The position numbers and the translations under genes were made by a program. A DNA stretch of 36,373 nucleotides. Source: Solirubrobacterales bacterium (GTDB lineage Bacteria > Actinomycetota > Thermoleophilia > Solirubrobacterales > Solirubrobacteraceae). The notes below the pieces were generated by a model. It had not been told where the DNA came from. It did no database searches and saw only the letters and a list, made by a program, of their open reading frames with translations. Location: NCBI GenBank assembly GCA_013815355.1, contig JACDGG010000010.1, positions 1 through 36,373 of the forward strand, read 5' to 3'. Positions 28,332 through 34,876 of this stretch are shown piece after piece (within the stretch, counting starts at the first letter, position 1; each line of letters opens with the position of its first letter).

Positions 28332-29537
28332 CTAGGCGGCCCGGCTTGGCCGCAGGGGTGTCACGCGGGCTGTCTGGAGGGCGAGCTTGCTCGCTTGCGC
28401 GGCGCTGGCCCAGGCGACCTCGCCGAGCATGCCGGGCGCGGCCATCATGTCGCCAGCCACGTAGACCCCGTCGCCGCGGTCGATCGCGGGGCGGTCCTGC
28501 CAGCTCGTTCCCGGCATGTCGAGCGCCCCGGTACGACCATCCATGAGGAGGCGTCTGCGCCACGTCTCACGTGCGCGCCAGTCTGGGATCGAGAGGTCGA
28601 GCAGACCCTCCAAACGCAAGCAGGCCTGATCGGCGCTCTCAGCCGGGCGTATCGGCATCTGCGCCTGGATCAGCTCCTCGCCCTCGGGCGCGAGGGACGA
28701 GTCAGCGGCGGTGAAGCGCTCCACCCAGCCCGCCTCGTCCAGGTCGCACACGATGAACGGGTCGCCGCGACGTTGGCGCAGCGCGAGGTCCAGGCAGACG
28801 GTGTTCCCGCTCGGCCACGTGAGCGTCTCATCGCCGAGCAGCCGCCGGGCCTGGGCGAGCTCAACCGCAAGGATCACCGGCCGGTCGGGAAGCTCATCGA
28901 CGCTGTGGCCGGTTTGGATGTCAACACCGAGATCCTGGGCGCGCCGTGCGAGCGCGGCCACCAGCGTGCTCCAGCCGCCGATCGGATAGCGGGCAGCGGG
29001 AGGCGGGGTGAGAAAGACACGGACGTTGCGCGGCCACACGAACGCGGCGGACAGCTCGCCTGGGTCGTGATGGAAGGTATAGACGCCGGCCGCCGCGGAC
29101 AGCATTGCCGCCGTTCGCCCGTCGGTGTGGCGGGTGGCCCAGGCGCGGAAGCTTTCATCTACAGGCGCCTCGCGCCCGCGCAACCGCAACACCGACGGGA
29201 CGGCGCCGAGCGGAGGCATACGTCGCACCGCGCCCTCCCAGCGAAACCGGAACCCCGCGAGCGGCGCGTGCGCTGAGGGGGGAAGCAGGTCGCGTTCTGC
29301 CAACCATCGCCACAGGCCACCATCTTTATAGATCGCGTGGGGGCCGAGGTTGGCCTTGTACGGGCCCTCGGTGCTGCGGGCGCGACCACCGACCGCGTCA
29401 TGAGCCTCCATCAGAGTGACGGGCGCCTCGGCCTCGGCGCACTCAATTGCGGCCGTCAGGCCAGCGAGACCCCCGCCGACGATCGTGACGCGGCTCGCGT
29501 TGGCACTCATCCGTGATCCACCTGCTCGACTGCTCAT
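28332..29537 (-). CDS. FAD-dependent oxidoreductase (amine oxidase/phytoene desaturase-like)
   Basis: The product is 401 residues. VTIVGGGLAGLTAAIECAEAE with VTLMEAHDAVGGRARS is the dinucleotide-binding and GG doublet signature of flavin amine oxidase/desaturase proteins. GDGVYVAGDMMAAPGMLGEVAWASA near the C-terminus is the second FAD-contact motif. ATG 29537 is chosen because AAGGAG precedes it by 7 bases; ATG 29510 is an alternative. The substrate is unknown. The stop codon TAG (28334-28332) lies inside the right inverted repeat of the IS, so the IS may have set the C-terminus. It diverges from a MocR-type regulator that probably controls it. Confidence 0.82.
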   Translation of the reverse strand: MSSRAGGSRMSANASRVTIVGGGLAGLTAAIECAEAEAPVTLMEAHDAVGGRARSTEGPYKANLGPHAIYKDGGLWRWLAERDLLPPSAHAPLAGFRFRWEGAVRRMPPLGAVPSVLRLRGREAPVDESFRAWATRHTDGRTAAMLSAAAGVYTFHHDPGELSAAFVWPRNVRVFLTPPPAARYPIGGWSTLVAALARRAQDLGVDIQTGHSVDELPDRPVILAVELAQARRLLGDETLTWPSGNTVCLDLALRQRRGDPFIVCDLDEAGWVERFTAADSSLAPEGEELIQAQMPIRPAESADQACLRLEGLLDLSIPDWRARETWRRRLLMDGRTGALDMPGTSWQDRPAIDRGDGVYVAGDMMAAPGMLGEVAWASAAQASKLALQTARVTPLRPSRAA

Positions 29538-29580
29538 TCGGACGCTCCTTGGTTCGCTGGATTGACGAAACGTACCGCGC

Positions 29581-29606
29581 GACTGGTCCGATATACAGTG
29601 CCAGTC
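29581..29606 (+). promoter_or_regulatory. Leaderless promoter and inverted-repeat operator of the MocR-type gene
   Basis: TACAGT (29594-29599) is followed by 7 bases and ATG 29607. It lies inside an inverted repeat GACTGG (29581-29586) and CCAGTC (29601-29606), a likely binding site for the regulator itself that would block its own -10 and sit in front of the divergent oxidoreductase gene. Confidence 0.55.
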
Positions 29607-31034
29607 ATGGCATCCTCGACAGGGCCAGTTCTCGGACCTGGGCTTCTGGTCTCAGTGAACCGCACAAGCGGGGTCGCGCTGAACGAGCAGATCGAGTCGT
29701 CGATCCGCGATGCGGTCCGGGCGGGGCAGCTCGCGCCGGGCGCCCGCCTGCCTTCCTCGAGGGCGCTGGCCAGCGAGCTCGGCATCTCCCGCGGGGTCGT
29801 CAGCGAGGCATACGGACAGTTGGCCGCCGAGGGGTACCTGCAGTCGCGCCAGGGGGCACCGGTCACAGTAGCCAGGAGGGTGAGTAGCCCAGCGCCGCCC
29901 GCGCCAACCCTGCCGCTGCTTCCGACCTACGCCTACGACTTCCATCCGGGCATGCCGGACCTCGATGGGTTTCCTCGCGACCGCTGGCTGCGTTCGGTGC
30001 GCGCGGCAATACAAAGAGCGCCGGGAAGCGCGATGGGTCACGGAGATCCCAGGGGTCAGCCCGAGCTGCGCGAGGCCCTGTCGGACTACCTCGGCCGCGT
30101 GCGCGGCACCGCCAGCGATCCCGAGCAGACCGTGATGCGAAGCGGCTTCCGAGATGCGCTGGCGCTACTGTGTCGCTGGCTCGCCGGGCGAGGGGTGGAG
30201 CAGGTCGCGATCGAGGAGCCCGGAGCGCACGCCCACCGGCTCATCGTCGAGCAGGCGGGAATGTCGGTGGTCCCCGTCCCGGTCGACGGCCACGGACTGC
30301 GGGTGGATGCCCTGGCCCGGAGCGGAGCGAGCGCGGTGATCGTCACCCCCGCGCACCAGTTCCCGACCGGGTGCGTGCTCGCCACTGAGCGCCGCGCAGC
30401 GCTGATCGCGTGGGCAGAGGACGAAGGCCGCCTCATCATCGAGGACGACATGGACGGAGAGCTTCGATACGACGGAGCCAGGCCCGGCGCGCTGCAGGGC
30501 CTTGCCCCGGAGCGCGTGGTGTACATCGGTTCGGCTAGCAAGCGCCTCCTGCCCGGCCTTCGGCTGGGATGGATGCAGTTGCCCTCGTGGCTGACCTGGC
30601 CGCTCGTCTCTGCCGTGACAGTCGACGGAGGCGGTCCCGGTGCAATCAGCCAGCTCGCGCTCCAGGACTTCATCACACGAGGCGAACTGGACCGGCACCT
30701 GCGCCGAATGCGCCAGCGCTACGCACGACGTCGCGACACGCTGCTCGACGCCCTCGCGCACCATGTCCCGGACGCTGCGCTCAGCGCCGGGGCCGGGGCC
30801 GGGGCCGCCGGACTCTACGAGGTCGCCTACCTACCCGCCGACACGGACGACACCGGTTGGATCACCCGAGCCGGCGAGCGTGGCGTGGGAGTCCACGGGC
30901 TCTCACTTCATCACTTCGGCAGCCCGACCCGCAAGGGATTCATCCTGGGCTTCGCCGGCTTGTCAGAGCCAGCGATCGAACAGGGCATCCGCCTCTTGGC
31001 GGCAAGTCGCACTCGCGCGAGAGCGTCAAACTGA
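29607..31034 (+). CDS. MocR/PdxR-family regulator (GntR domain plus aminotransferase domain)
   Basis: The product is 475 residues. The GntR winged helix (about 20-85) reads LNEQIESSIRDAVRAGQLAPG, LPSSRALASELGISRGVVSE, AYGQLAAEGYL. The rest is a class I aminotransferase fold: MGHGDPRGQPELREALSDYL, VIVTPAHQFPTG, LIIEDDMDGELRYDG, and YIGSASKRLLPGLRLGWMQL with the PLP-binding Lys. Family knowledge: these regulators sense PLP or amino compounds. Start ATG 29607 follows TACAGT by 7 bases. It diverges from the FAD oxidoreductase, its probable target. It is the last gene of element A before the right att copy. Confidence 0.92.
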   Translation: MASSTGPVLGPGLLVSVNRTSGVALNEQIESSIRDAVRAGQLAPGARLPSSRALASELGISRGVVSEAYGQLAAEGYLQSRQGAPVTVARRVSSPAPPAPTLPLLPTYAYDFHPGMPDLDGFPRDRWLRSVRAAIQRAPGSAMGHGDPRGQPELREALSDYLGRVRGTASDPEQTVMRSGFRDALALLCRWLAGRGVEQVAIEEPGAHAHRLIVEQAGMSVVPVPVDGHGLRVDALARSGASAVIVTPAHQFPTGCVLATERRAALIAWAEDEGRLIIEDDMDGELRYDGARPGALQGLAPERVVYIGSASKRLLPGLRLGWMQLPSWLTWPLVSAVTVDGGGPGAISQLALQDFITRGELDRHLRRMRQRYARRRDTLLDALAHHVPDAALSAGAGAGAAGLYEVAYLPADTDDTGWITRAGERGVGVHGLSLHHFGSPTRKGFILGFAGLSEPAIEQGIRLLAASRTRARASN

Positions 31035-31115
31035 CGTGCGCCTCGGTCCTGCACCGCGTTGCCGTCGCGTCTGAGGTTGGCGCCCGTACGCTCACGAATC
31101 GAGGCCACTGCGTGA

Positions 31116-31203
31116 CAACAATTTGGCAACAGTGACCTCGCCAGATGCGTCCAGCGAGTACGCGAAGGCCCCCAAAATGGGAGGCCGAGACCGCGACGGA
31201 CGC
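31116..31203. promoter_or_regulatory. Right-end recombination region of element A
   Basis: CAACA-3-TGGCAACAGT (31116-31133) also occurs at 32071-32088, about 90 bases before each att copy. GCGTCC (31147-31152) and GGACGC (31198-31203) follow. These look like Int/Xis binding sites of the element's right end. Confidence 0.5.
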
Positions 31204-31224
31204 ATATCGAGGCCTTCTGCACGA

Positions 31225-31277
31225 TTCAGGTCCGTGTCTGGGCAACCAGGTGGAGGTTCGAGTCCTCTCATCCGCAT
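31225..31277 (+). repeat. att copy 2
   Basis: Identical over 53 bp to 18447-18499. It lacks the tRNA 5' half, so it is a junction, not a gene. Sequence after it (GCA-AGAAA-CCC-GG type) resembles that after copy 1, so it also starts the next element. Confidence 0.9.
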
Positions 31278-31563
31278 CGCAGAGAAAGCCCGGCACGGGG
31301 GGCTTAGATCGTGAGCGTCCCCGGCCTTCCACCCGCTCGACGACACGACGACACACCTTACTTGCAGCGTTCTGACTCGTGAAGCCACGCTGCTCGTCGG
31401 CGTCGGTGATCGACGACTGGGAGATTAGAGATGCGGAAGGGCGTCCCTCTGGGTGGTTTGCGACGCGACGTGACGCACATCGCTCTCCGCATCGAGGTTA
31501 GCCCACGAAGCTCTCGCTGGTTTGGTCAAGCGGGGTCCAGAGTGCCCAGAGCTGCGACGATCG

Positions 31564-31755
31564 TCAGCGCGGATTCAGTGGTACCGGCACCCGGAGCTGC
31601 TCACATATCGCTCGCACTAGGCCCGGCCCGATCTCCTTGTGACGTGGCAGCGCCGAGACCTCGCCGTTTGGTCCGCGCCACTTTGCGTGCTTTGAGCCGC
31701 CGACCTCGTGGCAGCCGTGATCGCGCAGATGGCGTTCGATGTCGCGGCGCTTCAC
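31564..31755 (-). CDS. hicA: HicA toxin (mRNA interferase)
   Basis: The product is 63 residues. KRRDIERHLRDHGCHEVGGSKHAKW is the HicA double-stranded RNA-binding-like fold with the catalytic His after GSK, and EVSALPRHKEIGPGLVRAICEQL is the conserved C-terminal part. The GTG start overlaps the hicB stop by four bases (GTGA, 31755-31752). Its size is typical. Antitoxin-first order with overlap is less common than hicA-first and fits repression by HicB. Confidence 0.88.
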   Translation of the reverse strand: MKRRDIERHLRDHGCHEVGGSKHAKWRGPNGEVSALPRHKEIGPGLVRAICEQLRVPVPLNPR

Positions 31756-31982
31756 GCTGCAGCGACGAACCGCAGATGCTCTAGATCCTCGCCGGAGTGT
31801 CGCCCGGCAAGCTCATCATCAGACGTGAGCACCGTGCGCAATGCATCGAGCACGTTCTCCCGTGCCTCCTCGCGCGTGCGACCCTGGCTGAGGGCGCCCG
31901 GGACCTCCAGTACGCGTGCGACAATCCAGCCCTGCTCGTCGGGCTCGTCGAAGGCGATCGTGAAGTCGATGGAGGGCGCCAC
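31752..31982 (-). CDS. hicB: HicB antitoxin
   Basis: The product is 76 residues from GTG 31982. IDFTIAFDEPDEQGWIVARVLEVPGALSQGRTREEA is the partial RNase H-like fold of HicB, and ARENVLDALRTVL is its conserved helix. A longer GTG at 31991 exists, but TACTGT (31995-31990) overlaps it and lies exactly 7 bases before GTG 31982. No C-terminal DNA-binding domain is present, so it is the short HicB type. It should neutralise HicA and hold element B in the chromosome. Confidence 0.85.
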   Translation of the reverse strand: MAPSIDFTIAFDEPDEQGWIVARVLEVPGALSQGRTREEARENVLDALRTVLTSDDELAGRHSGEDLEHLRFVAAA

Positions 31983-31989
31983 AGGGGAC

Positions 31990-31995
31990 ACAGTA
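31990..31995 (-). promoter_or_regulatory. -10 hexamer of a leaderless hicBA promoter
   Basis: TACTGT on minus, 7-base spacer, GTG 31982. It decides the hicB start. Confidence 0.45.
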
Positions 31996-32070
31996 GCGCC
32001 CAGGATGCCTTATTGGCATCGGCTTCTGCGATGGCCGCTGATCATCGCCTCAGACGGGGTCGCCCTGTGT

Positions 32071-32167
32071 CAACATCGTGGCAACAGTCATATCGTCCGA
32101 TGTGTCCGATGCGTCCGAAAACCGGACAGAACGGACGATCTGGACGCCGGCGGACGCATCTGGACGC
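32071..32167. promoter_or_regulatory. Right-end box and phased GTCC/GGAC array of element B
   Basis: After the CAACA-3-TGGCAACAGT box (32071-32088), GTCCGA occurs at 32095, 32104 and 32113, then GGAC in the opposite sense at 32124, 32133, 32142, 32152 and 32162. Spacing is 9-10 bases, about one helical turn, and the set points inward as an inverted array. It probably binds several copies of Int, Xis or a repressor. Confidence 0.65.
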
Positions 32168-32177
32168 CTGTGCACAG

Positions 32178-32230
32178 TTCAGGTCCGTGTCTGGGAAACC
32201 AGGTGGAGGTTCGAGTCCTCTCATCCGCAT
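32178..32230 (+). repeat. att copy 3
   Basis: It matches copies 1 and 2 over 53 bp with one change (GGGCAACC to GGGAAACC in the variable arm). It is the outermost right boundary of the element array. Confidence 0.9.
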
Positions 32231-32306
32231 CGAGACTGAGCTGCCGCTTCGCTCTCACCAGCAGGAGGTCCAGCTCAGGAGCCTTCAGCGCATATTCGGC
32301 ACTGGA

Positions 32307-32378
32307 ACGCAGCTGGTGGCATATCGCTCTGGTGAGGCCGAGGCCTATCTCGTTATGACGCGGGATGGCCGAGACCTC
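32307..32378 (-). pseudogene. hicA remnant beyond att copy 3
   Basis: Translated on minus, EVSAIPRHNEIGLGLTRAI followed by CHQLR matches the C-terminal part of HicA from the gene at 31564 (EVSALPRHKEIGPGLVRAI). The N-terminal part is gone and there is no hicB. It lies on the same side and in the same direction relative to its att copy as hicA of element B, so it probably belonged to a third element. Confidence 0.7.
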
Positions 32379-32426
32379 GCTCAGCCCGAGCGCCGGCGCC
32401 GGGCGGATCTGCCGCCCAAATAACGA

Positions 32427-32457
32427 AAGGCCGCCTACCCGGTGGGCAGACGGCCTT
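32427..32457. terminator. Terminator-like hairpin after the LPXTG gene
   Basis: AAGGCCG (32427-32433) pairs with CGGCCTT (32451-32457), extended inward by CTACCC/GGGCAG with one mismatch. On minus it is followed by TTTCGTTATTT. It ends the leftward surface-protein gene and separates it from the element array. Confidence 0.65.
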
Positions 32458-32487
32458 CGTGCGCAGCTGTTTGGGGGCGAGCTTCGC

Positions 32488-33009
32488 TCAGCGGCCGTCC
32501 TGGCGGCGCTGGCGGCGCTGCACTGCGACGATCGCGAAGCCCGCGCCCATCAGGACGAGACCGAAGCCGATGCTCCAGCGCAGGTCAAAGCCTGTGAACG
32601 GCAGCGTGCCCGATTTCTCGGTTTCTGTCGTGCTCGTCGGCGTTGAGCTCGTTTTCGACGGGGAGGTTTCGTTGGTGCTCGTCGGCGTGGAGGTTTCTTT
32701 TTCAGGTGAGGTGCCCGTGCTCGGCGTCGTCGGCGTGGTGGGCGTCGTCGGCGTGGTGGGCGTCGTCGGCGTCGTCGGCGTGGTGGGCGTCGTCGGCGTC
32801 GTCGGCGTGGTGGGCGTCGTCGGCGGAGGCGGCGTCTGGCTGTAGCCGGTCGTCGCTTCTCCCGCGGCGAGCGCCGCGGTCGGTCCAACGAGTGCGATCG
32901 TCAAGACGAGCGCAAGCGGCGCGAGCGCCAGCCGGCGCGATTTCCTGCCATGCGGCACTGCACGTACTGCCTGTGGCCTGCTCGAGGCCATGACATCGGT
33001 CCGAGTCAT
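32488..33009 (-). CDS. LPXTG-anchored surface protein with Thr-Thr-Pro repeats
   Basis: The product is 173 residues. ATG 33009 has GGGAGG 5 bases upstream. A signal peptide (RKSRRLALAPLALVLTIALVG, cleavage near ALA-AG) is followed by about 11 Thr-Thr-Pro units, a Ser/Thr/Glu-rich stalk, then LPFTG (near 140), a hydrophobic segment (IGFGLVLMGAGFAIVAVQ) and a basic tail RRQRRQ. This is a complete sortase signal, so the protein should be covalently fixed to peptidoglycan. It has no globular domain and is probably a glycosylated stalk or coat. No sortase gene is in the window. Confidence 0.85.
   Translation of the reverse strand: MTRTDVMASSRPQAVRAVPHGRKSRRLALAPLALVLTIALVGPTAALAAGEATTGYSQTPPPPTTPTTPTTPTTPTTPTTPTTPTTPTTPTTPTTPSTGTSPEKETSTPTSTNETSPSKTSSTPTSTTETEKSGTLPFTGFDLRWSIGFGLVLMGAGFAIVAVQRRQRRQDGR
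32721..32823. repeat. 9-bp tandem repeats encoding Thr-Thr-Pro
   Basis: Two alternating 9-bp units, GGCGTCGTC and GGCGTGGTG on plus, are repeated about 11 times. Unit length is a multiple of three, so copy-number change alters protein length without a frameshift. Confidence 0.85.
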
Positions 33010-33043
33010 GCCAACCTCCCATTGATGGTGTGGTGAATGCTTC

Positions 33044-33153
33044 GGCTCTGCGCGAGAGCCTCTTCAGTACTGGTCCTGACCTTGCTTCGCGGCAAAAGCA
33101 TCGTCCTTCTTCGCCGTTTCGGCGCCAAAGCCTGCCCGATGCTGGCTCAAGGT
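33044..33153 (-). ncRNA. Candidate structured leader RNA of the LPXTG gene
   Basis: Upstream of the gene on minus, three nested stems can form: ACCTTG/CAAGGT (33153-33148 with 33084-33079), GCATCG/CGATGC (33142-33137 with 33103-33098) and CGCCG/CGGCG (33124-33120 with 33116-33112). A separate GGCTCT/AGAGCC hairpin (33060-33044) lies nearer the start. The gap 33010-33232 has no gene. I do not recognise a known riboswitch class. Confidence 0.35.
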
Positions 33154-33232
33154 GTATCACTCACCACGGTCGCAACGGGCTACACAGCGTCAGTTCCCGT
33201 CATCAACGCCGCTCAAACCGCGCAAAACCTGC

Positions 33233-34876
33233 TCAGGAGAGCTGCACGCGCCCCTCGAGCTCGTCCTCGGCGAGCCGTGCCCGCAGCACCTTCTTGTCGA
33301 ACTTCCCCACGCTCGTCTTGGGAATCTCCGCGACGAAGGCGAACTCGTCGGGCAGCCACCACTTCGCGACCCTGCCCCGCAGGTGCTCGGTCAGCTCCTG
33401 CGCCCCCGTTTCGCACTCCTCGCGCAGCACGACACAGCAAAGCGGGCGCTCTGACCAGCGCTCGTCGGGCTTGGCGATCACCGCCGCCTCGACCACATCT
33501 GGATGGCTCATCAGCTCGTTCTCGAGCTCGACCGAGGAGATCCACTCGCCGCCCGACTTGATCACGTCCTTGGCCCGGTCTGTGATCTGCACGAAGCCGT
33601 GCTCGTCGACCGCCGCAATGTCTCCGGTACGCAGCCAGCCGGCGTCGAAGTTCTCATCGCTTGACTCGTCGCGGTAGTAGCCGGCCGCGATCCACGGGCC
33701 GCGGACCTCGATCTCACCCGTCGAGGAACCGTCCCACGGCACCTCCGCGCCGGCGTCGTCGGTGAGGCGCAGCTCGACCCAGGGCAGCGGGCGTCCCTGC
33801 TTGGCACGCTGATCCCAGTAGGCGTCGTCGTGCTCACCCTCGGCCGGCCGCGAGAACGTCGCCACCGGGCTCGTCTCGGTCATGCCCCAGGCCTGGAAGA
33901 TGCGCACCTTGTGGCGCTCCTCGAAGTCCTTCATCAGCTGCCGAGGCACCGCCGAGCCGCCGCAGGTGGCGTTCGACAGCGAGGAGAGATCGAGCTCGGG
34001 GTTGGCCTCGGCGTGGCGCAGTAGGTCGGCAAAGATCGTCGGCACGCAGCCCATCAGCGTCGGGCGCTCGGCGCTGATCAGGCTCGCCAGCGGCTCGGCG
34101 CCGAGATGGCGGTCGGGCAGGATCAGATCGGCCCCCGCCAGCGCAGCGCCGTGGGGCAGCCCCCAGGCGTTGGCGTGGAACATCGGCACGATCGCCAGCA
34201 CGCGGTCGGCGCGGCCCAGCCCGAGACCGTCCTTGACGAGCGTCGCGGTCGAGTGCAGGCTGATCGAGCGGTGCGAGTAGAGCACCCCCTTGGGGTTGCC
34301 GGTCGTGCCACTCGTGTAGCAGAGCGCCGCGGCCTGGCGCTCGTCCACCTCCGGGTAGTCGAACTCGCCCGCTCCCGCTTCCTCGAGCAGCTCCTCGTAG
34401 CGCAGCGCACCCGGCAGCGAGCCGGCGTCGCCGTCGCCCATCACCACGTACTGCTTGACCGTCTGAAAGCTCGGCGCGAGTTTCTCGAGGATCGGCACCA
34501 GCGAGTCATCGACGAAGATCAGCTTGTCCTCGGCGTGATTGACGATGTAGGTCAGCTGCTCCTCGAACAGACGGATGTTGAGCGTGTGCAGCACCGCCCC
34601 CAGACAGGGGATCGCGAAGTACAGCTCGAAGTGGCGCTGGTTGTTCCAGGCGAAGGTCCCGACCCGCTCACCGGGCTCGACGCCGAGGCGCTTGAGCACG
34701 CGCGCGAGCCGGTCGACGCGCTCGTGCACCTCGGCGAACGTCGCCGAGGTCACGGTGCCCGGCTCGACGTGCGTGACGACGCGCGCGTCGGGGCTCTTCG
34801 TGCGCAGCGCGCGGCGGATGTGGTGCAGGTTCAGCGGAAAGTCGTCCTGCATCAGGCCCTGAAGCATCTGTGTCAT
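33233..34876 (-). CDS. Long-chain acyl-CoA ligase (AMP-forming)
   Basis: The product is 547 residues. AALCYTSGTTGNPKGVLYSH (about 187-206) is the AMP-binding P-loop, MTETSPVATFSRP the adenine site, and WLRTGDIAAVDEHGFVQITD with RAKDVIKSGGEWISSVELE the hinge and A8 region. KTSVGKFDKKVLRARL carries the catalytic Lys of the C-terminal domain. It matches the fatty-acid or medium-chain ligase branch (FadD-like). The ATG overlaps the stop of the glycosyltransferase gene by four bases (ATGA, 34876-34873), so both are made from one mRNA. The exact chain length used is unknown. Confidence 0.9.
   Translation of the reverse strand: MTQMLQGLMQDDFPLNLHHIRRALRTKSPDARVVTHVEPGTVTSATFAEVHERVDRLARVLKRLGVEPGERVGTFAWNNQRHFELYFAIPCLGAVLHTLNIRLFEEQLTYIVNHAEDKLIFVDDSLVPILEKLAPSFQTVKQYVVMGDGDAGSLPGALRYEELLEEAGAGEFDYPEVDERQAAALCYTSGTTGNPKGVLYSHRSISLHSTATLVKDGLGLGRADRVLAIVPMFHANAWGLPHGAALAGADLILPDRHLGAEPLASLISAERPTLMGCVPTIFADLLRHAEANPELDLSSLSNATCGGSAVPRQLMKDFEERHKVRIFQAWGMTETSPVATFSRPAEGEHDDAYWDQRAKQGRPLPWVELRLTDDAGAEVPWDGSSTGEIEVRGPWIAAGYYRDESSDENFDAGWLRTGDIAAVDEHGFVQITDRAKDVIKSGGEWISSVELENELMSHPDVVEAAVIAKPDERWSERPLCCVVLREECETGAQELTEHLRGRVAKWWLPDEFAFVAEIPKTSVGKFDKKVLRARLAEDELEGRVQLS

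Larger units (their letters stand above)
26754..28334. mobile_element. Decayed ISNCY-type insertion sequence with an inverted internal half
   Basis: Exact 17-bp terminal inverted repeats, TAGCTACTTCCCCCGGA at 26754-26770 and its reverse complement at 28318-28334, bound a 1581-bp element. The two halves of one transposase lie on opposite strands (N-half minus, C-half plus). Target duplication is not clear. Confidence 0.8.
18447..31277. mobile_element. Element A: tRNA-Leu-integrated mobilizable element (about 12.8 kb)
   Basis: It is bounded by identical 53-bp att repeats and carries a tyrosine integrase next to the tRNA, an excisionase-like gene, an RHH protein, a MobF relaxase-helicase and an SSB. 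There is no coupling protein or type IV channel, so mobility would need help from another element. Cargo includes a DJ-1-family gene, an MNT-HEPN pair, a decayed IS and an FAD oxidoreductase with a MocR-type regulator. Confidence 0.85.
31278..32230. mobile_element. Element B: 0.95-kb hicBA unit between att copies 2 and 3
   Basis: It is flanked by the 53-bp repeats, carries the element-type right-end box at 32071 and repeat array at 32095-32167, but has no integrase. It holds only hicA and hicB. The 286 bases from 31278 to 31563 show no gene. It may be a deletion remnant or a non-autonomous passenger. Confidence 0.7.

Noticed and set aside
31125-31314. Second and third tRNA-Leu genes at the att copies
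   Set aside because: The 5' acceptor strand, D-arm and half of the anticodon stem are absent, so these are att repeats, not tRNA genes.
32721-32823. CRISPR-like repeat array
   Set aside because: The repeats are 9 bp without unique spacers and encode Thr-Thr-Pro in a clear surface protein.
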